Counted from the first letter of the stretch, positions 8,858-19,177 are shown. The stretch is DNA of 64,000 nucleotides from UBA6183 sp964545895 (GCA_964545895.1 CAZJHS010000004.1:5709-69708); one strand, 5' to 3'. The notes: generated from the sequence alone by a model not told the origin. Made by a program: numbers and translations.

Positions 8858-10726
8858 TTACTCAACAATCATTTTACGAGTAACTTTAAAATCACCTGCT
8901 TCTACAGTGTATAAGTATATACCTGCTTTTACATTGTTTAATTCAATGTTTAAGTTGTTTACACCAACTGCATTATTTTTAAATGTGTTGTTGTATACGT
9001 TTTGACCAACAATATTAACAATGCTAACTTTTACATCAGTAGCACGAGTTAACTTAACAGGAATAGTAGTTGCACTGTTGAATGGATTAGGGAAGTTTTG
9101 ATCGATAGTAAATAAATCGTTAGCACGCTCAGCAAAACCAATTGTACCATTTAACACTTGCTCAACCGGAACACCCATGTAGTAAATATCAAACATTTCT
9201 GATGGATCAGTAATGGTTGAACCTGGGTTACCTTTGTTTAAGTAGCTAATGTGTAATTTACCATCAGTAATATTTCTAGCCATGTTTGGATATGCCTCTT
9301 CGCGGTTAAAGCTTAACCAAGCTGTAACGTTAGTTGGGTACGACCAAGTTGCACCGCTATCTTCAGTATAAGTTACAAATACATCGCGGAAGTTATTATC
9401 TTGACCAGTAACATCGGTTGGAGTTAATGCTGAGTAAGATAAGAAAATACGACCTTGAGCATCAACACCTGCACTTGGCCAAGTAGAGTTTGAAACACCA
9501 TAACGGTTAGCTGCATCAAAAGATGTTGCACCAATAGCAGAATCGTTTACTGTAGGACCAACAGCAGTTGCAATAATGCGTAAACCTGAATCTGGAGTAT
9601 ACTCGTTCCAGTACATAATACCATCATTTACACCACCAATTTGACGAGCCCATGAGAAAGTATATGAACCATCGCCCATAATACTATCGCTTACACGCGC
9701 AATGCCACTAAAAATATGTGCTTTACCGTTTGCATCAACAGTAACGTTTACACTACCGTTGTTAACAGTACGAGATTTCAAAGTATCTCTATCAAACACA
9801 AAAGTTGAAGGGAATGAATCTAAAATAGTGCGGTTCCAAGTTGTACCATTATCGTTTGATTTCCATAAAACTAAACTATTAAATGTACCACCTACTAAAA
9901 CAGCTACGTTATTACCATTTGCATCCATAGCGTAGTTATCGCTCGAACCTTCTTGTAATAATGTGCTATCGTAGCCAGGTAAAGTAATAGCTTCTTCTGT
10001 CCAAGTACTAGTTGTAAAGTTGTAACGTGAGTAAACTAAAGGAGCGCGAACACCGCTTTTAACAATATAGTTAGGTTGGTTAGCTGATGAATCTTGGTAG
10101 CTTGCCAACACAATTAAATAGTTACCACTAACGGCAGTACGTGGCCATAATTGGCTAGTAGTATTTGCTGGTGGAACAAATAATGCTGTTGAGGTAAAAC
10201 TTGTGCTACCAATACCGGTGTTACGGTTTAATACTAATCCGCTTGAGCGACCACTTGTATCAACACGGTGCGAAACAATAATTTCGCTATTATCAGGTGC
10301 AGCAATAATAGCAGGGAAACCAGCTCTAAATGGCTCAATTCTGTTTGCATTTGGAGTTGAAGTCCATTGTGTTCCGTTAAAGTGATTGTATCCAGAACCA
10401 CGACTTAAATAACCGTTAGTTGAGTTATCAGATGAAGCAGTCCAGGTTAACGAAATTTTACCATCAGGGTATGCAATAATTCTGCGGTAAGGCGATAAAT
10501 TGGTTTGATTGATAATGTGTGTTTTACCAACAACTGTATTTAACGTGTAGGCCTTTTTGTTTAAAGTACCTGTTGGTTTGTTTACCACAACGCTAGAGTT
10601 TAAATCAAGTGTTGCATCTTTTTTTACCGTATGGTTTGTATGCGGTAATGAGGTACCACGTTGTGGCACTTGTGCATTAGCTGCTAAACTCGCAGCCAAG
10701 AGGCCTAGTAAGTAAATTTTTCTCAT
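8858..10726 (-). CDS. Secreted sialidase-fold beta-propeller protein with T9SS type A sorting domain
   Basis: 622 residues. The signal peptide ends near AANAQ (residue 19). The middle region resembles a sialidase/BNR propeller, with Asp-box motifs SNDNGTTW and TEDSGATW and repeated calls to PDGKISLTW- and DAQGRIFLSYS-like blades. The last about 80 residues form a T9SS type A domain: QNFPNPFN, VSIVNIVGQ, KAGIYLYTVEAG, KMIVE. It is exported by Sec, then by the type IX system to the surface or medium. No sialidase Arg triad was verified, so enzymatic activity is not claimed. It is monocistronic, with its own -7 element and a strong terminator. Confidence 0.85.
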   Translation of the reverse strand: MRKIYLLGLLAASLAANAQVPQRGTSLPHTNHTVKKDATLDLNSSVVVNKPTGTLNKKAYTLNTVVGKTHIINQTNLSPYRRIIAYPDGKISLTWTASSDNSTNGYLSRGSGYNHFNGTQWTSTPNANRIEPFRAGFPAIIAAPDNSEIIVSHRVDTSGRSSGLVLNRNTGIGSTSFTSTALFVPPANTTSQLWPRTAVSGNYLIVLASYQDSSANQPNYIVKSGVRAPLVYSRYNFTTSTWTEEAITLPGYDSTLLQEGSSDNYAMDANGNNVAVLVGGTFNSLVLWKSNDNGTTWNRTILDSFPSTFVFDRDTLKSRTVNNGSVNVTVDANGKAHIFSGIARVSDSIMGDGSYTFSWARQIGGVNDGIMYWNEYTPDSGLRIIATAVGPTVNDSAIGATSFDAANRYGVSNSTWPSAGVDAQGRIFLSYSALTPTDVTGQDNNFRDVFVTYTEDSGATWSYPTNVTAWLSFNREEAYPNMARNITDGKLHISYLNKGNPGSTITDPSEMFDIYYMGVPVEQVLNGTIGFAERANDLFTIDQNFPNPFNSATTIPVKLTRATDVKVSIVNIVGQNVYNNTFKNNAVGVNNLNIELNNVKAGIYLYTVEAGDFKVTRKMIVE

Positions 10727-10768
10727 TCGTTAATTGTATTAAGTTAATATTAAGGTTTTCTAAAAAAT

Positions 10769-10776
10769 CAAATGTA
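10769..10776 (-). promoter_or_regulatory. -7 element for the beta-propeller T9SS gene
   Basis: TACATTTG on the minus strand, an exact TAnnTTTG match, 42 bases before the ATG at 10726. The rest of the 10727-10959 interval shows no gene. TTTG 10922-10925 with TATTTATA 10945-10952 is a weak candidate promoter for dnaE. Confidence 0.5.
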
Positions 10777-10959
10777 TAAAGTTTTTTCCTTTTCTAAAGT
10801 AAAAAAATCAACACATTAAGTTTGTGTTAAAACAAATGCAATTGGTTTTAAATGAAGTGTATCACAACATAACATTTGGTTGCATGAGTTAGTTTTCAAC
10901 AAGTGTTACTATTCACAAGGCTTTGAAGTAAATTAGCCAACTGTTATTTATACTTACAC

Positions 10960-13900
10960 ATGCCGCAATTTTCGCATTTACACGTTCATACACAATTCTC
11001 CTTACTTGATGGGGCTGCCGAAATAAGCAAACTATACAAAAAAGCTGTTGCTGATAACATGCCGGGCCTGGCCATTACCGATCATGGTAACATGTTTGGC
11101 GCGTTTAAGTTTGTGGCCGAAGCATACAAACATAAAGGCCCCGATGGTAAGCCATTGGTAAAACCAATTGTAGGTTGCGAGTTTTATGTGGTAGCCGATA
11201 GGCATAAAAAAACTTTTACTAAAGAGGATAAAGACAAACGTTTTCATCAACTGTTATTGGCCAAAAACGAAGAGGGTTATCGTAACTTAACCAAGTTGTG
11301 CTCTTTAGGTTTTATTGATGGCATGTACAGTAAATACCCTCGTATTGATAAAGAACTCATCTTAAAATATCACAAAGGATTAATTGCAACCACTTGCTGC
11401 ATTGGCGCTATGGTACCTAAAGCCATTTTGCGCAATGGCGAAGATGAAGGTGAAAAAGAATTTAAATGGTGGCTTGATTTATTTGGAGATGATTATTACG
11501 TAGAATTACAACGACACGATATACCCGAGCAAAATAAAGTAAACGAAGTATTGCTAAAATTTGCGGCCAAACACAATGTGCCAGTTATTGCCTCAAACGA
11601 TTCGCACTATGTAGACCAAGCCGATGCCAATGCACACGATATTTTACTTTGTATAAATACGGGCGAAAAGCAAAGCACACCAACCATGAAAGAGTTTAGT
11701 GATGATGAATCTTTTTCGAAAGGAAAACGATTTGCCTTTGCTAACGATCAATTTTACTTCAAAAAAACAGAAGAGATGGGTAAGCTCTTCAGCGATATTC
11801 CACAAGCTATTGATAACACCAATATGATTGTAGATAAGGTGGAGTTGCTGGATTTAAAGCGCGATATTTTGCTACCCAATTTCCCTATGCCTGCCGGGTT
11901 TGATACCCAAATGGATTATTTGGAGCACTTAACTTGGACAGGAGCAAAAGAGCGTTATATTGATATTACTCCCGAGATAGATGAGCGTTTAAAATTTGAA
12001 CTGCATACCATCCGTACCATGGGATTTGCCGGTTACTTTTTAATTGTATCCGACTTTATTAAAGCAGGCCGAGACATGGGTGTATTTATTGGCCCAGGAC
12101 GTGGTTCGGCTGCAGGTAGTGTGGTAGCTTATTGTATTGGTATTACTAATATCGACCCCATAAAATATCAACTCCTTTTTGAACGTTTCTTAAATCCAGA
12201 TCGTAAATCAATGCCCGATATTGATACCGATTTTGACGATGAAGGACGACAACGCGTAATTGATTATGTGGTTGAAAAATACGGAAAAAATCAAGTTGCG
12301 CAAATTGTTACTTATGGCAGTATGGCTGCTAAAATGAGTATTAAGGATGTGGCCCGTGTACTTGATTTACCTTTACAAGACAGTAATATGCTGGCCAAAC
12401 TTGTACCCGATAAACCTGGCATATCGTTAAACCGTGTATTAACTGCACCCATTGATGGTGATAAAAGTTTAAAGGAAAAAGAAGGCCTGGTTTCTGAAGA
12501 TATTGAAAATGTAAAAAAACTACGCGAGTATCATCAAGGTAATGATGATAAAGCTAAGGTTTTAAAAGAAGCACTTATCTTAGAAGGTTCTGTTCGTGGT
12601 ACAGGTGTGCATGCCGCAGGTATCATCATTGCTCCTAGCGATTTAACAGATTTAATTCCGATGGCAGTTGCCAAAGATTCGGATTTGTTATTAACCCAAT
12701 ATGATGGAAAAGTAATTGAAGATGCAGGTGTAATTAAAATGGACTTTTTAGGTTTAAAAAACTTAACCATTATACGCGATGCACTGCGCTTAATTAAACA
12801 AAATCATGGTGTTGATTTAGATATTGACACCATACCATTAGACGATAAAGAAACATTAGATTTATTTGCACGTGGCGAAACCAACGGTACTTTTCAGTTT
12901 GAAAGTGCGGGCATGCAAAAGTATTTAAAGGAACTTAAGCCCGATAGGTTTGAGGATTTAATTGCCATGAATGCCTTATATCGTCCGGGACCATTGGCCT
13001 ACATTCCTAACTTTATTAACCGTAAACACGGTAAAGAAGAAGTAGTGTATGATGTGGCCGACATGGAAGAGCACTTAAAAGATACTTATGGTATTACCGT
13101 GTATCAAGAGCAGGTGATGTTACTGTCGCAAAAGTTGGCCAACTTTACCAAAGGTGATGCCGATGTGTTGCGTAAAGCCATGGGTAAAAAAGACCGTAAA
13201 ACACTTGATAAACTTAAACCGCAGTTTATAGAAGGTGCATCGGCCAAAGGACACGATCCTAAAGTTTTAGAAAAAATATGGACCGATTGGGAAGCATTTG
13301 CTTCTTATGCATTTAATAAATCTCACTCTACTTGCTATGCATTTGTGGCCTTTCAAACAGGCTACTTAAAAGCACATTACCCAGGCGAGTACATGAGCGC
13401 TTTACTTACCAATAACCAAAGTAATATTGATAAAGTTACTTTTTTTATGGAAGAGTGTAAGCGTATGGGCATAAATGTTTTGGGCCCCGATGTAAATGAA
13501 TCGCAAGTGAATTTTGCCGTAAATAAAAATGGTGAAATTCGTTTTGGTTTGGGTGCTATTAAAGGGGTGGGCGAAGCAGCTGTATACGAGTTAATAGCCG
13601 AGCGTGATGCCAATGGCCCCTTCTCTTCTATTTTTGATTTAACCAAACGCGTAAGTTCACGCTCGGTAAACAAAAAAACATTAGAAGGCTTAGCATTTGC
13701 TGGTGCTTTTGATAGTTTCCCCAATGTACACCGCGCGCAATATTTTCATCCCGAGGAAGGTGATGAACCAAATTTATTAGAGAAAGCCATTAGGTATGCC
13801 AATAATGCTGCTGCCAACGAAAATGCCAATCAACAATCATTGTTTGGTGGCACTACTACTGTTGCATTAGCCGAACCAACGGTACCGCAATGCGAGCCTT

Positions 13901-14544
13901 GGGGCTTAATGAAAAAACTACACAAAGAAAAAGAAGTAGTGGGCATGTATCTAAGTGGACACCCACTTGATGATTATAAAATTGAATTTGACAATTTTGT
14001 AAATGCCGAAATTTCCACTGTTGAAGACAAGAAAAATGTAGAGCAAACAATTGCCGGTGTGGTAATTGATTGCTACGAAAAAGTAAGTCAGAAAAACAAT
14101 AAACCATACGGAGGTTTTACCATTGAAGATTACAGCGGCTCGCTTAAAATTATGATGTGGAGCGAAGACTACCTTAAATACAGACATTTAATAAGTGTTG
14201 GCCAAATGCTTTATTTAAAAGGGGTAATGAAACCACGTTTTAATAGCGAAGACCAATTTGAATTTAAGGTAAACAGCATGATGCTATTGGCTGATGTGCG
14301 CGAAAAAATGTTAACCAACATACAAATTACCTTAAAAACCGAACGCATACAGCAAGGCTTTTTACAAGAGTTTTATCAGTTACTTGACCACAGCAAAGGC
14401 AACGCCTTGGTAAAGTTAAATGTGATTGATGAAGATCAAAAAATATTTGTCTCTGCCACATCGCGTAGGTTTAAAATTAACTTTGATAATGATACCATGA
14501 AACGCTTTGCCGAAATGGAATTAGACTACAAAGTAAATGTGTAA
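10960..14544 (+). CDS. dnaE: DNA polymerase III subunit alpha
   Basis: 1,194 residues, the replicative polymerase of the DnaE1 type. An N-terminal PHP domain starts with HLHVHTQFSLLDGAA. The palm carries the catalytic aspartates PDIDTDF (D420, D422) and VIKMDF (D595). The fingers follow (RPGPLAYIPNF, KKDRKTLDKLKPQF), then helix-hairpin-helix segments and an OB fold (TIAGVVIDCYEKVSQK) near residue 1030. Length and order match other Bacteroidota DnaE. It stands alone on the plus strand. Confidence 0.97.
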   Translation: MPQFSHLHVHTQFSLLDGAAEISKLYKKAVADNMPGLAITDHGNMFGAFKFVAEAYKHKGPDGKPLVKPIVGCEFYVVADRHKKTFTKEDKDKRFHQLLLAKNEEGYRNLTKLCSLGFIDGMYSKYPRIDKELILKYHKGLIATTCCIGAMVPKAILRNGEDEGEKEFKWWLDLFGDDYYVELQRHDIPEQNKVNEVLLKFAAKHNVPVIASNDSHYVDQADANAHDILLCINTGEKQSTPTMKEFSDDESFSKGKRFAFANDQFYFKKTEEMGKLFSDIPQAIDNTNMIVDKVELLDLKRDILLPNFPMPAGFDTQMDYLEHLTWTGAKERYIDITPEIDERLKFELHTIRTMGFAGYFLIVSDFIKAGRDMGVFIGPGRGSAAGSVVAYCIGITNIDPIKYQLLFERFLNPDRKSMPDIDTDFDDEGRQRVIDYVVEKYGKNQVAQIVTYGSMAAKMSIKDVARVLDLPLQDSNMLAKLVPDKPGISLNRVLTAPIDGDKSLKEKEGLVSEDIENVKKLREYHQGNDDKAKVLKEALILEGSVRGTGVHAAGIIIAPSDLTDLIPMAVAKDSDLLLTQYDGKVIEDAGVIKMDFLGLKNLTIIRDALRLIKQNHGVDLDIDTIPLDDKETLDLFARGETNGTFQFESAGMQKYLKELKPDRFEDLIAMNALYRPGPLAYIPNFINRKHGKEEVVYDVADMEEHLKDTYGITVYQEQVMLLSQKLANFTKGDADVLRKAMGKKDRKTLDKLKPQFIEGASAKGHDPKVLEKIWTDWEAFASYAFNKSHSTCYAFVAFQTGYLKAHYPGEYMSALLTNNQSNIDKVTFFMEECKRMGINVLGPDVNESQVNFAVNKNGEIRFGLGAIKGVGEAAVYELIAERDANGPFSSIFDLTKRVSSRSVNKKTLEGLAFAGAFDSFPNVHRAQYFHPEEGDEPNLLEKAIRYANNAAANENANQQSLFGGTTTVALAEPTVPQCEPWGLMKKLHKEKEVVGMYLSGHPLDDYKIEFDNFVNAEISTVEDKKNVEQTIAGVVIDCYEKVSQKNNKPYGGFTIEDYSGSLKIMMWSEDYLKYRHLISVGQMLYLKGVMKPRFNSEDQFEFKVNSMMLLADVREKMLTNIQITLKTERIQQGFLQEFYQLLDHSKGNALVKLNVIDEDQKIFVSATSRRFKINFDNDTMKRFAEMELDYKVNV

Positions 14545-14562
14545 CTAGTCTTACTATTATTT

Positions 14563-16026
14563 TCATTGCATTATTATGGGTTGATTTGTTTTTACATCGT
14601 ACAAAGTTGTTACCCTTAATTGATAATAAGCTTGCCAATAAGTGGCAATTGCATTCAAATAACTTTGTTTAGTTTGCAGTTGTTGGCTTTGCGCAAGTAA
14701 CAAATCGGTGTAAGTAATTTTACCTACTTGGTATTTATTAAAACTAATTACATATCTGCGTTGTGCAATACTATCGGCAAATTGGGCATTGCTTATTTGT
14801 TCTATGGCCACATTATAAGCCTGAATTTGACTCATCACCTCATTTGTAACACGTTGTTCTAATTGTTGGAGTTGTAAGTTTTGGTTTTGTAACTGATACG
14901 CTGCTATTTTTAAACTTGCTGAATTAGCTCCAGAACTAAATAAAGGGACTGCAATACCAATAGTTGCATTTTGTTGGGTTAGCACATTTTGATAAGCACT
15001 ATTTAATATAGGTGCCGATTGATTGCTACCATAACCTGCAATTAAATTTAAGTTTGGCAAACGATTAAATTTAGCACGCTTTAACGCAGCTTCGTTTTGG
15101 AGTTTTGCAAGTTTTTGCTGCTCGTATTCGGGGCTATTACTTTTATATGCGGCAATTAACGTTGTAACGATACCGTCTGTTAAGTTAATTTGTTCAGTTG
15201 TAAGCGGTATAGCCGCATAAAGTACTAATTCAGATTCTATAGAAATTGCCAGTAGATTGCAAAATTTTTGTTTAAGCAACTTGTAGTTCTCTAACGCTTG
15301 TTTCAATTGTTGAGTAGTTTTTATCTGCTCCAATACTATTTGCAAGTATTCTTCTTCGCCTATTTTCCCCAAATCCAACTTTAATTTGGCTGTTTGCAAG
15401 AGTGTATCTGTGTTTGATTTAAGAGCTCGCAATAGTTTAACATTTTGCTGTGTTTGCAGCAATGTATGGTATTGGTTAGTGACCTCCAACGCCAATTGCT
15501 CTTGTTGTTTAGCAAATAGTTTCGTGCCAACTACCTTATTTACCTTGGCAATTTTTTGATTAAACGCAGCTTCATTAAATCTAAATAAAGGTTGATTAAA
15601 CCCTAGTACAAAAGGTTGTGTGTTATAGTTGGTAGAGCGGTTTCCGCTTAACCTATCAAACCTATTTATATTGCTGCTTGCCGTAAATGTGCCGCCTGTG
15701 GCCGCAATTTTTTGGCTTAAACTAATACCTGTTGAGCTGTAAGCTTGCTCAACTGTTGTAAACTTAATTGTACCATCGGGTTGGGTAACACTGGTTATGC
15801 TACTGTTGTAACCGGGTAGGTTTGCGTTAAGGTTTATTTGGGGAAACAACGGTGCGCGTTGTAACTTAAAAGTTTGATTTGAAATTTCATAAGTGTTTTT
15901 ATTAAGAGTTGCTTGTATGCTGTTTTGTTGGGCTAGTGCAATAGCTTGTGGCAATGTAATTGCGGTTTGTGCCTTACACAGAATGGCACTTAGTAGCAGT
16001 ATTATAAATAGATTAACGTTACGCAC
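14563..16026 (-). CDS. TolC-family outer membrane channel, intact copy
   Basis: 487 residues with signal peptide (cleavage near CKAQ, residue 19) and the two-fold repeat of long helices and short beta-hairpins typical of outer membrane efflux proteins (QAIALAQQNS near the start, GKITYTDLLLAQSQ near the end). The start is GTG 16026, overlapping the TAG of the upstream SPASM gene by one base (TAGTG), so translation is coupled. It is the last gene of the graspetide operon. Residues about 20-128 are nearly the same as the broken copy at 19733-20131. With the ABC transporter and HlyD protein at 26.9-30.5 kb it would complete a tripartite exporter. Confidence 0.92.
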   Translation of the reverse strand: MRNVNLFIILLLSAILCKAQTAITLPQAIALAQQNSIQATLNKNTYEISNQTFKLQRAPLFPQINLNANLPGYNSSITSVTQPDGTIKFTTVEQAYSSTGISLSQKIAATGGTFTASSNINRFDRLSGNRSTNYNTQPFVLGFNQPLFRFNEAAFNQKIAKVNKVVGTKLFAKQQEQLALEVTNQYHTLLQTQQNVKLLRALKSNTDTLLQTAKLKLDLGKIGEEEYLQIVLEQIKTTQQLKQALENYKLLKQKFCNLLAISIESELVLYAAIPLTTEQINLTDGIVTTLIAAYKSNSPEYEQQKLAKLQNEAALKRAKFNRLPNLNLIAGYGSNQSAPILNSAYQNVLTQQNATIGIAVPLFSSGANSASLKIAAYQLQNQNLQLQQLEQRVTNEVMSQIQAYNVAIEQISNAQFADSIAQRRYVISFNKYQVGKITYTDLLLAQSQQLQTKQSYLNAIATYWQAYYQLRVTTLYDVKTNQPIIMQ

Positions 16027-17135
16027 TAGTTGTCTTTTTTTACTAAATCTTGCATACCATAAAATTCAATGGCTTTTTGCTTTAGTGGGTTAGTGCTCCA
16101 CTCTTCCCACTCGGCTGTGTAGGGGTTGTAGCCACACTTTAATGGTTTGCTGTAAATATCCTTTGGGTTTTCTATGTAAGCTCTACAATCGGTACAGATG
16201 TAGCGAAACTCGCAATCTTTACATACGTGTATTTTATCTTTATTAATAAACCACAGATCTTTAAATCCGGGCTTTTCAATAGCTTCTGCGAGGGTAGTAT
16301 CTTTTATATTGCCATAACTTTTTGCCATACTTGGGCAATTTTTTATTTCTCCGTTTACATCTATGCTAATTTTACGGTTTAAGCAAGTGTTGTGTTGTTG
16401 GGCTTCCGTGAATAGAGGAACGTTTGCATGTAAATATGGAAGTGAGACTTGACCACAAGATAATGGATAGAAGATGTTCTGTTTGATAAGATAAACACTA
16501 TTCATGCTACCCTCCTTTAAAACTTTTGAATGGGGGGCGTTATATATTATTAAAACACCTAGTCGATTTTCCAGCCAAATGACACTATCCAAATGCATTA
16601 AATAATCAATATCAATGAAATTGCTGGTGATGTTTATGCAAGAAAATTTCGATTCAGATACATAGTTTGATAAATGCTTAAGAATTTTTTCGAACCCGAG
16701 TTCATTATTTACATTAACAATCAACTCTAAGTTCTTACATCCCAATTTTTGCAGTTCGGCAAAAGTGATTTGTAAACTTAGAATATTATTTATATCTAGA
16801 TGAATCACTGCATTGGTTATGATTGACGGAGATTCCCACATTAACTCCATCTTTGGAAATCGATCGTAATCACTTGTTGATAAAAATTGGATTAATTCGT
16901 GTTCAGTTAGAAAGTCTATGTATTCATATATTATAGTTTCATTATCTATCCCATAATGCGATATGATATTTTCGAAATTTGAATTTTCTAATTCTGTAAG
17001 CAAATCATATAAATCATTCGGTATTGGGTAATACAACTCCCTCTGCAAATCACAAATAATACTATTAAGATACCCTTTGATTGGAATACAATTACTAAAC
17101 AGTTTCGGTGTTTTTGTTAAAGGATAATTTTTCAT
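16026..17135 (-). CDS. SPASM-domain peptide maturase of a grasp-with-spasm (graspetide) system
   Basis: 369 residues from ATG 17135; the frame reaches a TTG at 17141. The C-terminus has a near-canonical SPASM iron-sulfur set: CX10GX4C (CLNRK...GEIKNC), then CKDCEFRYICTDC (CX2CX5CX2C), then LKC. The N-terminal half is TIM-barrel-like, but no radical-SAM CxxxCxxC motif is present anywhere. That fits the family paired with ATP-grasp peptide ligases in Bacteroidota. It lies 113 bases after the ligase gene and overlaps tolC by one base. The precise step it performs is unknown; helping precursor recognition or redox chemistry are both possible. Confidence 0.85.
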   Translation of the reverse strand: MKNYPLTKTPKLFSNCIPIKGYLNSIICDLQRELYYPIPNDLYDLLTELENSNFENIISHYGIDNETIIYEYIDFLTEHELIQFLSTSDYDRFPKMELMWESPSIITNAVIHLDINNILSLQITFAELQKLGCKNLELIVNVNNELGFEKILKHLSNYVSESKFSCINITSNFIDIDYLMHLDSVIWLENRLGVLIIYNAPHSKVLKEGSMNSVYLIKQNIFYPLSCGQVSLPYLHANVPLFTEAQQHNTCLNRKISIDVNGEIKNCPSMAKSYGNIKDTTLAEAIEKPGFKDLWFINKDKIHVCKDCEFRYICTDCRAYIENPKDIYSKPLKCGYNPYTAEWEEWSTNPLKQKAIEFYGMQDLVKKDN

Positions 17136-17248
17136 GATCAATTAATCTCACTATTGGCTTATAATATGGATATACAACTTTGTATTTTGTATTGTAGTGT
17201 TTACTGGTTGTTAGGTACATGAGTTTAGTTCCCCCATGCTCCTTTGAT

Positions 17249-18196
17249 TTAGTTTTCATGATTTTCTGCTTCTCTTATTAAATGTATGGCAATGTCCTTC
17301 TCTATGGAGTAATTTAATGGCCATGTCAAAGATGAAAACATCCCAACTGGATTTATCTCTAAAAAATAGTATTCATCATTAAGCGAATAAATCAAATCAA
17401 TTGAACCAGTGTTTAGTAAGAGTTTTTTCATTAAAGAGTCTAATTTTTGTTCAATTTCACATGGGAGGTTATATGGTACACATCGGTTAGGTTTCTCGTA
17501 TCTATATTTTCTGTAGTCAATTTCCGTTTGTTCATCGGCCTGAGAAAATATGGCCATTGAATAGAATTTGCCATAATAATAAAAGCTTCTAATTTCATAT
17601 TTCTTTTCAACTAATTCTTGGAAAAGAGAGGGCTGAAATGAATTTTCTAAATTTAACAAATCGTTCTCCTTCACAAGAGCTGTATATCTGCTATATTGCT
17701 GATAGGGGTAAAGGCTGACCGTATCGATTGCTTTATTAACTATTCTATTGTTATTTCTTGCATAAAAGTTAAGTACTTCCATGAGATTATCTGTAATTAG
17801 TGAATTTGGTATGATTAAACCTAAATTCCGGGCACTATATAAGTTAAAAAGCTTATTAGTAAAATTATCTCTAAATTTATTAACCGACCGTTCCTCAATT
17901 AGATCGTTTGCGAAGGTTGTTATAGTCCTAAACTCACATTTTTCAATATCATTAGTTGATTGTTTTTGAAAATCAAAGGTAATTGGCAAACTCCTTCTAT
18001 TCCAGTAGATTAAAAATCTAGTAAACTTAATATCTGATAGATTTAGGTTAACCTGAGTGTTGGAAATCTCAATTGATTGAAAGGAAAATTGTGTTTGAGA
18101 CTCATTTATTAGTTTATACTCAGCATTAAAATAGTCCAACCAATCAATTATTTTTTCTAAAGAGGGATCATGCTCCTCGATGTTTATTAATATCAT
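17249..18196 (-). CDS. ATP-grasp peptide maturase (graspetide ligase) of a grasp-with-spasm system
   Basis: 315 residues. ATP-grasp enzymes of this kind make ester or amide cross-links between Asp/Glu and Ser/Thr/Lys side chains of a precursor peptide. Recognisable family segments are RFLIYWNRRS near residue 60-70, RYEKPNRCVPYNLP (about 230), GSIDLIYSL and the metal-binding motif FLEINPVGMF near residue 280. The ATG overlaps the stop of the upstream secreted-protein gene by four bases (ATGA). The substrate is taken to be the peptide at 19213-19539, two genes upstream. Confidence 0.88.
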   Translation of the reverse strand: MILINIEEHDPSLEKIIDWLDYFNAEYKLINESQTQFSFQSIEISNTQVNLNLSDIKFTRFLIYWNRRSLPITFDFQKQSTNDIEKCEFRTITTFANDLIEERSVNKFRDNFTNKLFNLYSARNLGLIIPNSLITDNLMEVLNFYARNNNRIVNKAIDTVSLYPYQQYSRYTALVKENDLLNLENSFQPSLFQELVEKKYEIRSFYYYGKFYSMAIFSQADEQTEIDYRKYRYEKPNRCVPYNLPCEIEQKLDSLMKKLLLNTGSIDLIYSLNDEYYFLEINPVGMFSSLTWPLNYSIEKDIAIHLIREAENHEN

Positions 18197-19164
18197 TTAT
18201 CATACGGGATTTTACCTTCATTCAGCCATTCCACATATTCATTAGGTAAGATATAGTTTTCAATTAGAGCTGTTTGCCAGAGCGGAGGTAGTCCAATTGC
18301 TGCTCTTCTTTTATCAACTTGTTTAATATTATCTATTTTTATAATTACAAAAGTATTACTTACTGTTTTTTTTAGAATAGTGCCGTAGTTATCTAATGGT
18401 TCAAGATTTGAGCTTGTTTCATTATAGCTCCAATTAAATAAGTAATCCGTCAATGATGCGTATTCAAATGGAGAGACTTTCCCACTTTTTAAGGCCGAAT
18501 CAAGTATTTGTTTTTCAATATTATTATGTCGTAGTAAAAAATAAAATAAACTCATTGTGTACTGACCAACATCATTCTCATCGGGAAAATGATACTTTTC
18601 AATTAAGTCAATAAGCACTGGCCTTGCAAATGCCGAATCGTATTGTTTGGCCAACATGTAATTCTGCTTAAGATTGTCATTAATTGAATTAATTTGATTT
18701 CTAAAAAACAAATCGTTAAAAAAAACATGTTCAATATTAAAAAGATCTCTATCATTAATATGCTTAGAAACAAATGTCAAATAGCAGCTATCTTCATTAA
18801 TCAATGATTGTATAGAATTAAAATCTACCGTATCATTTCTCAAGTCATTATTTATAAAACTCATCCTAACGCCATATTTTTCAATTATAGTTTGCGTGGT
18901 TCGGATAATATTTTCGGTGTCATTCAATCCGTGATAACATTTTAGTTTTAGAAGATGATTTCTGTATTTATTAATATTGAGAACATCAATAGATTTAAGT
19001 TTGATTAAAGCGTCTTTATGTTTTTTCTTGAATATCAAAAGCTCAGCTTCATTTGATAATTCATATGTTTTACGAAGTTCTGGGGGGAGATTCATGAACT
19101 GCTGTGCAATCGTTACATTTATGCAGTTTAGTACAAATAAAATAAGTAATATTAGTCTTGTCAT
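18193..19164 (-). CDS. Secreted protein of unknown function in the graspetide operon
   Basis: 323 residues from ATG 19164; an in-frame ATG at 19179 sits inside a hairpin arm and is less likely. A signal peptide (TRLILLILFVLNCINVTIAQ) indicates the periplasm. The body is helical and charged, with a KKHKDALIKLKSID segment resembling a single TPR-like unit. No enzyme motif was recognised. It is translationally coupled to the ATP-grasp ligase by an ATGA overlap, so its product is probably needed in step with the maturase; immunity or periplasmic handling of the peptide are possibilities. Confidence 0.7.
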   Translation of the reverse strand: MTRLILLILFVLNCINVTIAQQFMNLPPELRKTYELSNEAELLIFKKKHKDALIKLKSIDVLNINKYRNHLLKLKCYHGLNDTENIIRTTQTIIEKYGVRMSFINNDLRNDTVDFNSIQSLINEDSCYLTFVSKHINDRDLFNIEHVFFNDLFFRNQINSINDNLKQNYMLAKQYDSAFARPVLIDLIEKYHFPDENDVGQYTMSLFYFLLRHNNIEKQILDSALKSGKVSPFEYASLTDYLFNWSYNETSSNLEPLDNYGTILKKTVSNTFVIIKIDNIKQVDKRRAAIGLPPLWQTALIENYILPNEYVEWLNEGKIPYDK

Positions 19165-19177
19165 GATACTATATAAC

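Noticed and set aside
17095..17220. 41-codon minus-strand frame (starts MYLTTSKHYN) between the ATP-grasp and SPASM genes, as a possible third peptide
   Set aside because: It overlaps the first 14 codons of the SPASM gene, has no leader pattern or Gly-Gly and no core features; likely chance in an AT-rich spacer.
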